A stretch of 64,000 bases of DNA, taken from positions 1 to 64,000 of the forward strand of contig CAWDBL010000032.1 of the NCBI GenBank assembly GCA_963800505.1, given 5' to 3'. The stretch is from Fodinibacter sp963800505. Its GTDB lineage: Bacteria > Actinomycetota > Actinomycetes > Actinomycetales > Dermatophilaceae. This document shows, piece after piece, positions 1-9,305 of the stretch (positions are counted from its first letter, which is position 1; each line of letters begins with the position of its first letter). The position numbers and the translations under genes were made by a program. Under the pieces are notes generated by a model. The model did no database searches and was not told the origin of the DNA. It saw only the letters and a list, made by a program, of their open reading frames with translations.

Positions 1-88
1 TGGGCGTAGAGACGCGCCCCAGGTAGGTGGTGCCACGGTCCCAATGAGTGGGCTGCACACAGACCGTCGGGCTAACGGATTGAGGCGG
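1..88. other. Non-coding edge of the window
   Basis: No reading frame or recognisable site is supported here. It lies just beyond the stop codon of the minus-strand carboxypeptidase gene and may hold its terminator, but I see no convincing hairpin. Confidence 0.4.
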
Positions 89-3000
89 CTAGGGCAAGAG
101 GTGCGCCATGGCTCGACTCACCAGGTCGTCCCGTTCGGCCGGCGCGAGACCCTCCAGACCGAAGCCGGCGTAGACGGTGTCGGGTGTGGTCGTCGCAGCG
201 CCCTCCTCGAACCCGAGCTGGGTGCGGATCCAGTCGTTGGTGTTGGTGACCGACCCCTCGGGTGACCCACTCACCGTCCACCCGCCGAGGTCGGTCTCGA
301 AGCTGGTCTCCGACACCGGGGACCCACCCGCCAGCACCGACACGTCATCGAGGAACACGCCCGTACCTTGGGTGCTCCAGTCGCTGGCGTAGGTGATCGA
401 CACCTCGACCTGCTTCCCGGCATACGCACTGAGGTCCACGGCCCACGGCGTCCAGCCTTGTGATGCCCCGGACGCGGCATTCCACTGGCCGGTGGTGCCG
501 TTCGGCTCGCAGGCATCGTTCACGTAGTGGCTGAGGAACGGATGCAGCTGCTGCACCCAGCCGGCCGGGCAGCTCTCGCCGGTGCTCTGCGTGGTGTGGC
601 CGTTCGCGTCCGGGAGCGTGGTCCACGAGTCGGAGCCGACCTCGTGGGCCTCGACGAACATGTAGTCCCAGTCGGCCTCGGTGTCGTACGACGCCCAGAA
701 CCTGAGCTCACCACTGGTGGCGGCCGACAGGTCGACGGTGCGGCTGATCCGCTTGTAGCTCACGTCGGCCTGCTGGCTGTAGACGTACCAGGTCCCGGTG
801 TGCGGGTCGAACGGTCCGCCCGGGATGTCCCAGTCGAGCGGAGCCGCGCTGGCGAACTGCGGGAACTGCGCCGGGGGAAGGAAGCTCGAGGTGGTCAGCA
901 TCAGGCCGGTGTGGTCCTGGTTGGCCGCCGACCCAGCGGCGTTGAGGTCACCGGTGAACCCGGTGAACGCGCCCTCGTTGCCCACCAGGGCGAACGGCTC
1001 GCCGTCGGCGTCGGTGCCGCCGTCGCTGATGTTCACGTAGGCGCCCAGCCAGTACTGCTGGAAGTCGTTGAGCAGCGGCAGGCACGGGTACGCGCCGGGC
1101 GTGGTGCACTCCGGCGGCTGGAACGGGTTGTAGTAGTACGAGCCGTTGGCCGCCTGGGCGAACTGGTTGTACTTCCCAGCGGCGAGCAGCTTCCCGCCCT
1201 CGTTGAGGTAGTCACGCACGGCCAGCTCGAGGTCGTTCGCCATCTTGGCCGCCGTGCCGCCGACCTGTCCGGGCGCCCGCGGGATGATGTCGTCGCCGGT
1301 CTCCCAGACCACCGCCTTGTAGTGGGACAGCACGCCGAGGGGGTGCGGCGCGCGGCGGCCCATCGCGTCGACGTCGTAGACGTCGCTGCTGTAACCCGCC
1401 TTCTGCAGCGAGGAGGCGTACTCGTCGACGAACTGGGGCGAGGTCACGCCCTGCACGGGACTCAGACCGGTCACGTCCTCGGCAGCGAGGATGAGGACGT
1501 CGCCGCCGATGTCGCGCTGCACGGCATACGTGAACGGCTCGGTCGACACGGTGGAGGCCCGGGAGCCACGGTTGCGCCCTGTGAACCAGACCCTGACCTG
1601 GTCGCCGGGGTTCGCACGGATCTTCCCGCGGAACTCGCCGTAGTAGTCATCGTGCGTGTCGCCGTAGCGCTCGCCCCCGCGCCACTCCTTGACCGACGTG
1701 CTCCTGCTGCGGCCGCCGTTGATGGAGTAGTTGAGGCGCACGTTCTTCAGCGACCGCTTGGCGGTCACGGCGACAGCCTGGTTACGCCCGTAGGACACGT
1801 CGAACGGGTCTGCCACGAGGTCTGCGGCATCCAGTCCCACCGACGACACCGGGTCGTCCGGGTCCTGCGCCGACGTCGCGACCGACATCGCGAAGGGCAG
1901 GTTCTTCTCGAACTCCGCCTGGATGAGCGCCTCGTCGTCGGGGAAGATGAAGCCGCTCACGCAGTCCTCGGCGAGCCACTGGTCGTCGGGCACCGAGTCG
2001 GAGGCGGCCTCGCAGGTGGACATCTCCGGGGTGAACCCGATGGTGCCGTACTTGACCTGGGCGTGCGTGTCGGTGTCGCCGTTGGTCGTGTAGAGCTCGG
2101 CGGAGATGTCCGGGTCGTACCCCGGCACGGCCGGGTTCTCGTCGGTGCCCACCATGGCCTTGGCGATGACGTCGTCCGGCGAGGGCGTGTCGACCTGCCA
2201 ACCGATGCCGTAGAGCAGCAGCTGGGCGGCCGAGTGGTAGTTCACGAAGAACTCGAACCCGACCCGCTTGAACAGCCCGTCGAGAGCCCTGGTCTCCGGC
2301 TCGGAGTTGGGCCCGGTGCCCCGGTAGGTGTCGCTGGCGGGGTCGGGCGAGGAGCCCTCGTTGTCGTAGCCCCACTTCACAGCGAAGTTGCGGTTGAGGT
2401 CGATGCCGTCACCCACGGTGACCTGACCATCGCCGTTGTTGTCACGGACGTTCTTGCGCCACAGCCTGTTTCCCTCGGTGAAGGTGAAGTCGTAGCCATC
2501 GGGGTTGGACACCGGACGGAACCACAGCTCGGTCGTGTCGATGAGCCTCGTGATCTGCCGGTCCCTGCCGTAGCCGTCGAGGAAGTGGTGCATCAGGCGA
2601 CGCGTCATCTCAGGGGTGATCCACTCCCGGGCGTGCTGCGCCGAGGCGTAGAGCACCGCCGGGCGCTTGCCGTCCTTCACCTGTGGCGTCCTTGGTCACC
2701 TTCAGCGCGAGGATCCGCTGCCCGTTGACCGTGCGCCCCAGGTCGACCAGCTTGGCGATCCGCCGGTTCGCCGCAGCCGTCGCCACCAGCTCGTCGCGGA
2801 TGCCGCCTGAGCCGCTGTACGGGCGGAACGCGTCCCAGCCCCGCACGGCCTGGCGCCGCAGTGCCTCCGACGCTGCAACGCCGTCGACCTTCTTGACGCT
2901 GAGCCGCACGCCACCCTTGCGCAGCTTGGCCGCCTGGGCCTCGGACAGCACCGCCTCGACCTCGACGGTGCCTGCCGCCGCCGGGTCACCTGCGGTGGTG

Positions 3001-3146
3001 GTGGGGTCGACACCGAGCTGCCGCAGCTGCTCCACGCCGGCCGGGGTGACATTGCCGACGTAGACCTCGAGCTCTCCCCGCCCGGAGGGGTCGGGCGCAG
3101 CGGCGGCGGTCTGGCCGGTCACCGAGGCCGCTCCCACCACCGCCAC
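89..3146 (-). pseudogene. Secreted M14 zinc carboxypeptidase, frameshifted
   Basis: Two minus-strand frames join to give one M14 carboxypeptidase. The upstream frame (about 3146 to 2690) has a hydrophobic, Ala-rich secretion signal and a propeptide-like region ending in LALKVTKDA. The downstream frame (2680 to 89, 863 residues) resumes at VKDGKRPAVLYASAQHAREW. The zinc-binding HxxE lies in QHAREW, a third zinc ligand is likely in FFVNYHS, and the catalytic Glu is likely in GFTPEMS. The C-terminal half has an amidotransferase-like region and a domain like those after immune-inhibitor-A peptidases (YDTEADWDYMFVEAHEVG). The break is a one-base frame change near 2680-2700. A second may exist near 3150, because a charged n-region (VSRFFRL) sits in another frame just ahead of the signal core. 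It could be a real pseudogene or sequencing errors. The product would be an extracellular peptidase. Confidence 0.8.
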
Positions 3147-3352
3147 AACCGAAAGAACCGTGACACATCAACGCCGAGTACCCAATGCCGGCCATCTCCC
3201 TGCGCCTCGCCCCCGAAGTGGGTCACAACCCTCCGAGGGTCCTGCGGCCCACCTGACCTGTCAACCCGGACGCGGCATCCGAGCTCGTCAACCGCAGCGG
3301 TGGTCAAGGAGGGGCGCCGAGCGCCTCGAGCGCGATCTGGGAGCCTGAGGTC

Positions 3353-4369
3353 ATGCGAAGTCACTGCACCGTCTACGTCGACGTCGGCTACCTCCTCGCG
3401 GGCGCAGCGACCAGGGTGACCGGCACCTCCCTGCGCAGCGGTGTGGTGATCTCGTACCCCGACCTGGTGTCGGGCATCATCAAGCAGGCCGAGCGCGAGA
3501 GCGGGCTGCCGGTGCTGCGGCTGCACTGGTACGACTCCGGCTCCAAGCCCGGCGGGGCCCCGGACCGCGTTCAGGAGAACATCGGGGAGCTGCCTCGAGT
3601 GAAGCTGCGGCTCGGCCGGCTGTCCCCGCATGGCGAGCAGAAGGGGGTCGACCTGCGCATCGGCCTCGACCTCGCCTCACACGGGCGCAACAAGGTCTCG
3701 GACCTGGTGTACCTGCTGTCCGGTGATGACGACCTCACGGAGGCGGTGGAGGAGGCCCAGGGTCACGGTGTCCAGGTCGTGATCCTCGCCGTGCCGGACG
3801 CCAAGGGGCATCCGCACGCCGTGGCCAAGCACCTCATCCGCGCGTGCGACGACGTCGTCATCCTCGACACCCAGATCGTCGACGAGACGGTCATGGTCCG
3901 GACGCTGACCCCGCCCGTGACCACGACGGCATCCGACGACACCACAGCGCCGGTACTTCAGGCACCGGCGGCCACCGGGCAGACCCCGCCGGACGTCCCT
4001 GCGGCCCACGGCCCGACACCGGCGATCCTGGCCGCCACCAAGGCACACGGCATCGGCCCCACCGGCCTGGTTCCGAGGAGCGCGCTGGTCTACACCAGCA
4101 GCAGCGACAGCACCGGGCGGGCCATGACGCCGGCCGCCGAGGTGCTGGTCGCGGTCGACGACGTGTGCCGGGGGGTGGCCGCCGCCTGGCTCGTGCAGAC
4201 CACCGCCGCGGAGCAGCAGCGCGTTCGCCGGGACAGGCCCTTCATCCCCAGCGACCTCGACCGCACCCTCCTCACCGACCTCTCGGCCAGGCTGGGCGTC
4301 TACGACATCGACGAGGCCACCAAGTACGCGCTGCGGGCCCGCTTCTGGGAGGTGCTCGCCGAGGACTAG
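3353..4369 (+). CDS. NYN-domain protein (PIN-like nuclease fold)
   Basis: This 338-residue protein starts with a NYN/LabA-like domain, a PIN-type fold often linked to RNA cleavage. Acidic residues typical of the fold are visible: D10 in VYVDVGYLL, the GVDLRIGLDLASH stretch and D125-D127 in LLSGDDDLTEAV. Residues about 185-255 are Pro/Ala/Thr-rich linker. The last 85 residues form a charged helical domain that I do not recognise. The ATG follows GGAG by about 10 nt. It is transcribed away from the broken carboxypeptidase and ends 128 nt before the telA-like gene, so it may be its own unit. Its substrate is unknown. Confidence 0.75.
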   Translation: MRSHCTVYVDVGYLLAGAATRVTGTSLRSGVVISYPDLVSGIIKQAERESGLPVLRLHWYDSGSKPGGAPDRVQENIGELPRVKLRLGRLSPHGEQKGVDLRIGLDLASHGRNKVSDLVYLLSGDDDLTEAVEEAQGHGVQVVILAVPDAKGHPHAVAKHLIRACDDVVILDTQIVDETVMVRTLTPPVTTTASDDTTAPVLQAPAATGQTPPDVPAAHGPTPAILAATKAHGIGPTGLVPRSALVYTSSSDSTGRAMTPAAEVLVAVDDVCRGVAAAWLVQTTAAEQQRVRRDRPFIPSDLDRTLLTDLSARLGVYDIDEATKYALRARFWEVLAED

Positions 4370-4497
4370 TCGGGCGGGCGCGGCCCACCGCCTTCGACGG
4401 TAATCCCGGTCGCCGCCGACGGGAACCGCGTAGATTGGCCGTTCGTCCACCGGTCAGCGAGCGGCGCCTGTGGTCCGCTCGAACCCAAGGGAGCACG

Positions 4498-5733
4498 ATG
4501 ACCGACCAGCAGCCCGCCCCGCTCCAGCCGCCCACTGCCGCGGCCACCCTCACCCTCACCGCTCCCTCGCCGCCCCAGCCCGTCGCCGCGACCGCCGCAC
4601 CCCGGATGGCGCCCGCCGTCGAGGCCGCCGCCCTGCCCGGGCTCGAGGCCAAGGTCGACGGCTACCTCGAGTCGCTGATGGCCGCCGCCCCCCGCTCGCC
4701 GGAGTTCGCCGCCAAGGCCACCGACGTGCGCACCATGGGTGACGGTGACATCCGCGCCGCGGCCGAGACGTCGAACCGCCTGCTCAGCTCGCCGGTCAAG
4801 GCCCTGCAGGAGGGCGGCCTGTCCCAGGGCTCGAAGGTCGGCTCGACGCTGCTCGACCTGCGCCGCACCATCGAGGACCTCGACCCGAAGGGCGCGACCG
4901 GCGCCAAGAAGTTCCTCGGCATGGTCCCCTTCGGCGACAAGGTCACCGACTACTTCCGCAAGTACCAGTCGGCGCAGAGCCACCTCGACGGCATCCTGCA
5001 CGCCCTGCGCGACGGCCAGGACGAGCTCGCCAAGGACAACGCGGCGCTCAACATGGAGAAGCAGTACCTCTGGGACGCCATGGGCCGGCTCAACCAGTAC
5101 GTCTACGTCGCCGAGCGGCTCGACGCCCGCCTCTCCGCCCGCATCGCCGAGCTCGAGGCCACCGACCCCGACAAGGCCAAGGCGCTGCGCGACGACGTGC
5201 TGTTCTACGTTCGACAGAAGCACCAGGACCTGCTGACCCAGCTGGCCGTGTCGATCCAGAACTACCTGGCCATCGACATCGTCATCAAGAACAACCTCGA
5301 GCTGATCAAGGGCGTCGACCGCGCGTCGACCACCACCGTGTCCGCGCTGCGCACTGCCGTCATCGTGGCCCAGGCGCTGGGCAACCAGAAGCTCGTGCTC
5401 GACCAGATCACCGCCCTCAACACCACCACCAGCACCATGATCGAGCGCACCAGCGAGATGCTGCGCGACAACTCGGTGCAGATCCAGCAGCAGGCGGCAT
5501 CGGCGACCATCGGGCTCCCCCAGCTGCAGGCGGCCTTCGCCAACATCTACGCGACCATGGACGCCATCGACACCTTCAAGGTGCAGGCGCTCGACAGCAT
5601 GGCCGCCACGATCGGCACGCTGGAGACCGAGGTGAGCAAGTCGCAGGCCTACCTCGAGCGGGTGCAGCAGCACGACGACCGGGTTGCCAGCGGGTCGCTC
5701 GACCTCGGCGGCATCCGGGGCGTTGGGCGCTGA
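4498..5733 (+). CDS. telA: TelA/KlaA family protein (toxic anion resistance)
   Basis: This 411-residue protein has a Pro/Ala-rich N-terminus (about 60 residues) followed by the long helical body of the TelA family, for example FLGMVPFGDKVTDYFRKYQS and NYLAIDIVIKNNLELIKGVDR. The family is associated with tellurite and envelope-stress phenotypes, but its biochemical role is unsettled. I chose the ATG at 4498 because AAGGGAGC lies just upstream. The frame stays open further upstream only as a shadow of the NYN gene. It is the first gene of a ten-gene collinear operon. No TerD-type genes are present, so a classical tellurite-resistance cluster is not supported. A cytoplasmic scaffold role within the signalling operon is inference. 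Confidence 0.85.
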   Translation: MTDQQPAPLQPPTAAATLTLTAPSPPQPVAATAAPRMAPAVEAAALPGLEAKVDGYLESLMAAAPRSPEFAAKATDVRTMGDGDIRAAAETSNRLLSSPVKALQEGGLSQGSKVGSTLLDLRRTIEDLDPKGATGAKKFLGMVPFGDKVTDYFRKYQSAQSHLDGILHALRDGQDELAKDNAALNMEKQYLWDAMGRLNQYVYVAERLDARLSARIAELEATDPDKAKALRDDVLFYVRQKHQDLLTQLAVSIQNYLAIDIVIKNNLELIKGVDRASTTTVSALRTAVIVAQALGNQKLVLDQITALNTTTSTMIERTSEMLRDNSVQIQQQAASATIGLPQLQAAFANIYATMDAIDTFKVQALDSMAATIGTLETEVSKSQAYLERVQQHDDRVASGSLDLGGIRGVGR

Positions 5734-5759
5734 GAAAGTCGCTCAGGCATAGTGAGCAC

Positions 5760-6380
5760 ATGTCGGGTGGCTTCCTCGGCCGCCTCTTCGGGCGCGGTCA
5801 CAACAGCGAGCAGGGCGACCGGTTCGTCGTGCCCGCCCCACCGACCAGCGCCGACCTGCTCGCCTCCCTCGACCGGGTCGAGTCGATGGTCGCCGCGGGG
5901 GCGGTGCCGGCGCCCGTCGCGTCCCGGGTGCGCCGCATCGACCAGGTCGTGCGCGACACCATCCCCCGCCTGCCCAGCCTCGGCGCGGGCAGCCCGCAGG
6001 CCTACTCCGTGATGGCCACCGCCACCGACTACCTGCCCGAGGCGGTGGGCGGCTACCTGCGCCTGCCGCGGCAGTTCGCCGACAACCGGCCGGTCGACAA
6101 CGGCAAGTCCTCGCTCATGGTGCTCATCGACCAGCTCGACCTGCTCGCCGCCACCATGGACAAGGTCTTCGATGCCGTGTGCCGCGCCGATGCCGACGCC
6201 CTCGTCGCGCACGGCCGGTTCCTGTCCGAGAAGTTCGGCGTGGCATCGACCGGCGGCGCGCTCGACGTGGGGTCGGCACCGCTGCCGCCGATGCCCGGCA
6301 CCCCGGCGTCGCCACAGGCCGGTCCGGATGCCGGTGGGCTCGGCCGCCTGCAGCCGCCGGCCGGGCGGGACGCGTCATGA
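5760..6380 (+). CDS. Conserved hypothetical protein of the signalling operon
   Basis: I do not recognise a named domain in this 206-residue protein. It opens with a Gly/Phe-rich segment (MSGGFLGRLFGRG), has an Ala/Leu-rich helical core with paired segments such as LLASLDRVESMV and LMVLIDQLDLLAATMDKVF, and ends in a Pro/Gly tail. There is no signal peptide or membrane segment. It starts 26 nt after the telA-like gene and its stop overlaps the AAA+ gene start (ATGA at 6377-6380), so translation is probably coupled. Its place between a TelA protein and an AAA+ ATPase suggests a partner of one of them, which is only inference. Confidence 0.65.
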   Translation: MSGGFLGRLFGRGHNSEQGDRFVVPAPPTSADLLASLDRVESMVAAGAVPAPVASRVRRIDQVVRDTIPRLPSLGAGSPQAYSVMATATDYLPEAVGGYLRLPRQFADNRPVDNGKSSLMVLIDQLDLLAATMDKVFDAVCRADADALVAHGRFLSEKFGVASTGGALDVGSAPLPPMPGTPASPQAGPDAGGLGRLQPPAGRDAS

Positions 6381-7891
6381 GCCCGTCTCCCGGCCCGGCG
6401 AGCCCGCCGCGCACGGCATCCCTGACCGAGGCCGTCGACGCGGTGGCCGCCCTGGCGACCGGCGCCGGTGCCGATGCTGCGGCCGCGCGGCAGGAGGCGC
6501 TCGTCCTGGCGGCAGCCGTGGCCGAGTCGGCCCCGGGTGCTGCGGCCGACTGGGGCGACGCCGTGGGTGGCGCCAGCACGCAGGACTTCTTCGACGCGGC
6601 CAGCCGCGGCCGCCGGTGGCGGGGTGCGCCCACCGCCATCCTCGGGATGCTCGCGGCCCAGCAGTCTCCCTACGCCGTCGCCTACGCGCAGGCCCTGGCC
6701 GAGGTGGCCGCGGCCGCCTGCGAGCTGGGCGAACCGACGATGCGCGTCGTGGGGAACGCCTCGGTGGCCGCGGCCGCCCAGCTCTCCGCCGTGCGGCACG
6801 AGCCGCCCATCGGGGCGCCGGTCGGCGGGCTCGTGAGCGGGTTGATGGGTGGCGCCCAACCGGGCGTGAGCGGCATCCCGAGCCTGGGCGGCATCCCGAA
6901 CGCTCTCAGCACGCCGGTGAGCGCCGAGCCACAGCCTGCCCCGGCGGCGACTCCCCCGGCACCGACCACCCCGCCGCGGACGCTCGAGGACCTGCTCGCC
7001 GAGCTCGACGCCCTGATCGGCCTGAAGCGGGTCAAGCGCGAGATCCACCGCCAGGTCGCCCTGCTGCGGGTCGAGAAGCTGCGGGTGGATGCCGGCCTCA
7101 AGAGCCCCACGATGACCCGCCACCTGGTCTTCACCGGCAACCCGGGCACCGGCAAGACCACGGTCGCGCGCCTCGTGGGTGGTATCTACCAGGCGCTTGG
7201 CCTGCTGTCCGGCGGCCACCTGGTCGAGGTCGACCGCTCCGAGCTGGTCGCCGGCTACCTGGGCCAGACCGCCACCAAGACCGCCGAGGTGGTCGCGTCG
7301 GCGGCGGGCGGCGTGCTCTTCATCGACGAGGCCTACAGCCTCACCGGCACCGGCCCGGCGGGCGACCAGTACGGCCAGGAGGCGGTCGACACCCTGGTCA
7401 AGGAGATGGAGGACCGGCGCGACGACCTCGTGGTCATCGTGGCCGGCTACCCCGCCCCGATGTCGTCCTTCATCGCCGCCAACCCCGGTCTCGCGAGCCG
7501 GTTCCGCACCACCATCGACTTCGAGGACTACACCGACGACGAGCTGGTCGACATCCTGCGCCACCTGGCGAAGGGCGCCGACTACGAGCTCGAGCCGGAC
7601 GCCGAGCAGCGGTTCCGTGAGGTGCTCGGCCGCACCGCTCGGGGCAGCTCGTTCGGCAACGGCCGCTACGCGCGCAACGCCCTAGAGGCGGCGATCGGTC
7701 ACCACGCCTGGCGGCTGCGCGACATCGAGGCGCCGACGCTCCAGCAGCTCCGCCTCCTCGTGGCCCGCGACTTCGACGAGGAAACCCTCGACGAGGGAGC
7801 CGAGGCGGCTCCTGCCGCGTCGGACCGGGACCCGGCGGCTGCGCCCCCGCACCACGGCGACCGAACCACTGACCCCGGAGGCACACCGTGA
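6377..7891 (+). CDS. AAA+ ATPase, CbbX/SpoVK type
   Basis: This protein has 504 residues. Residues 1 to about 205 form an Ala-rich helical domain plus a Pro-rich linker with no recognised family. Residues about 210-475 form one AAA+ module close to CbbX/SpoVK: LIGLKRVKREI before the P-loop, Walker A GNPGTGKTT at 254-262, Walker B VLFIDEA at 313-319, the AYSLTGTG loop, and an arginine-bearing ANPGLASRFRTTIDF stretch. CbbX-type proteins are hexameric remodelling motors. The ATG overlaps the previous stop (ATGA). The longer upstream frame is rejected because it would overlap the previous gene by about 200 nt. It probably remodels another operon product. The acidic Pro/Ala tail is likely disordered. 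Confidence 0.85.
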   Translation: MSPSPGPASPPRTASLTEAVDAVAALATGAGADAAAARQEALVLAAAVAESAPGAAADWGDAVGGASTQDFFDAASRGRRWRGAPTAILGMLAAQQSPYAVAYAQALAEVAAAACELGEPTMRVVGNASVAAAAQLSAVRHEPPIGAPVGGLVSGLMGGAQPGVSGIPSLGGIPNALSTPVSAEPQPAPAATPPAPTTPPRTLEDLLAELDALIGLKRVKREIHRQVALLRVEKLRVDAGLKSPTMTRHLVFTGNPGTGKTTVARLVGGIYQALGLLSGGHLVEVDRSELVAGYLGQTATKTAEVVASAAGGVLFIDEAYSLTGTGPAGDQYGQEAVDTLVKEMEDRRDDLVVIVAGYPAPMSSFIAANPGLASRFRTTIDFEDYTDDELVDILRHLAKGADYELEPDAEQRFREVLGRTARGSSFGNGRYARNALEAAIGHHAWRLRDIEAPTLQQLRLLVARDFDEETLDEGAEAAPAASDRDPAAAPPHHGDRTTDPGGTP

Positions 7892-7946
7892 CCCCCACTC
7901 CGCCGCGGGCGGCAGCCACTGCTCCCCCCCGCCGCCCCCGTCAGCG

Positions 7947-9305
7947 ATGGCGCGGACCGGCCAGCCGGCCGGCTCCCCCACGATGTCCCCCGCCGGTTCG
8001 GTGCCACCCGGGATGCCGGCCGCCCCCGCACCCGCGGCGGACGGCATCCGAGGTCGGGCCGACGCCCTGGTCGCCTCGACGCGGGCCGCGATGGCCGGAA
8101 CCCCCGGCCGGATGCGGGCCGTCGGCATCATCAGCGTCGTGGCCGCCCTGTTGTTCGGGCTCGCCGCGGGGCAGGCCTTCCGATCGGCGGACGGTGCCCT
8201 GGGCCGGGCGGCCGCCAACGCCGACCAGCTCGTGCGCATCCAGGCCATCCAGACCGACGTGGTGCAGGCCGATGCCGACGCCACCAACGCCTTCCTCGTC
8301 GGTGGGCTCGAGCCGGCCGCCCAGCGCGCCGACTACACCGAGGCCGTCGCCTCGGCATCCGGGCTGATCGCCCAGGCGGCACAGAACCAGCCGGCCGACG
8401 GGGCGGCCCTCGGTGCGCTGAACCAGTCGCTCGTGGCCTACACGAGCCAGGTCGAGCGGGCCCGTGCCAACAACCGGCAGGCGCTGCCCGTGGGGGCGCA
8501 GTACCTCAAGAGCGCCAGCGCAGACCTGCGGGCCGAGGCCCTGCCACTGCTGGCCAACCTCGGCGAGGCCAACGACGCCCGCGTGACCCAGGAGTTCGAC
8601 CGGGCCGGGCGGTCCGCGCTGTGGCTCGTGCTTCCCGGGCTGCTGGCCCTGCTCGTGCTGGGCCTGTCACTGGTGTGGTTGGCGCGGCGCACCCGCCGCT
8701 ACGTCAACGTCCCACTGGCGGCCGGGGCGGTGCTCGTGCTGGTGACGCTGGTGCTGGGCACGGTCGGCCTGCTGTCGGTCAAGAGCAGTGTCGACGCCAC
8801 CCGTGACGGCGTCTACGCCGCCACCCGCGCCACGGCCCAGGCGCGGATCGCCGGGTTCGACGCGAAGTCGAACGAGAGCCTGACCCTCATCGCGCGCGGC
8901 TCCGGCTCCGCGTTCGAGGAGGCCTGGCAGGCCTCGTCGAAGGCGGTCGGTACGGCGCTGACCGGGCTCGAGCAGAACCCGGCATCCTCGAGCCTCGACT
9001 CGCTGCCGTGGAAGGGCTACACCGACGTGCACCAGGAGATCCGGGCGCTCGACGACGGCGGCGACTGGGACGGGGCCGTGGCGCTGGCCACCGGATCGGG
9101 TGAGGACTCCGGCAACGGCGCCTTCGCCGCGTTCGACACGGCCTCCGATCAACAGCTCACGCAGCTGAGCGGGCAGACCGCGGATCAGCTCGACGGCACC
9201 GGCGGGTGGCTGCCGTTCGCCGGGGTGCTGGGCCTGCTGGCCGGGGTGGTCGCCGCCCTGTGCGCCTGGTGGGGCGTGTCGATGCGGCTGGAGGAGTACC
9301 GATGA
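7947..9305 (+). CDS. glnX: GlnX-like four-helix membrane sensor
   Basis: This protein has 452 residues with four predicted transmembrane segments near residues 58-76, 225-246, 254-277 and 421-445. They leave two extracytoplasmic helical domains of about 150 residues each. This layout, together with the neighbouring glnH-like and pknG-like genes, matches mycobacterial GlnX, which relays amino-acid binding from GlnH to the kinase PknG. The annotated ATG leaves a 55-nt gap, whereas every neighbouring junction overlaps by 4 nt. A GTG at 7888 overlaps the previous stop (GTGA) but is out of frame. One extra C in the run at 7924-7930 would join them, so the true start may be 7888 with a deletion or sequencing error. 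Confidence 0.75.
   Translation: MARTGQPAGSPTMSPAGSVPPGMPAAPAPAADGIRGRADALVASTRAAMAGTPGRMRAVGIISVVAALLFGLAAGQAFRSADGALGRAAANADQLVRIQAIQTDVVQADADATNAFLVGGLEPAAQRADYTEAVASASGLIAQAAQNQPADGAALGALNQSLVAYTSQVERARANNRQALPVGAQYLKSASADLRAEALPLLANLGEANDARVTQEFDRAGRSALWLVLPGLLALLVLGLSLVWLARRTRRYVNVPLAAGAVLVLVTLVLGTVGLLSVKSSVDATRDGVYAATRATAQARIAGFDAKSNESLTLIARGSGSAFEEAWQASSKAVGTALTGLEQNPASSSLDSLPWKGYTDVHQEIRALDDGGDWDGAVALATGSGEDSGNGAFAAFDTASDQQLTQLSGQTADQLDGTGGWLPFAGVLGLLAGVVAALCAWWGVSMRLEEYR

Noticed and set aside
527..2728. Long plus-strand frame opposite the carboxypeptidase
   Set aside because: It is a high-GC shadow: the translation is Val/Arg/Gly-rich without motifs, while the minus strand encodes a clear M14 enzyme.
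4498..5733. Tellurite-resistance (ter) cluster
   Set aside because: Only a TelA-family gene is present, with no TerD/TerZ-type or TerC genes. The context is a kinase operon.
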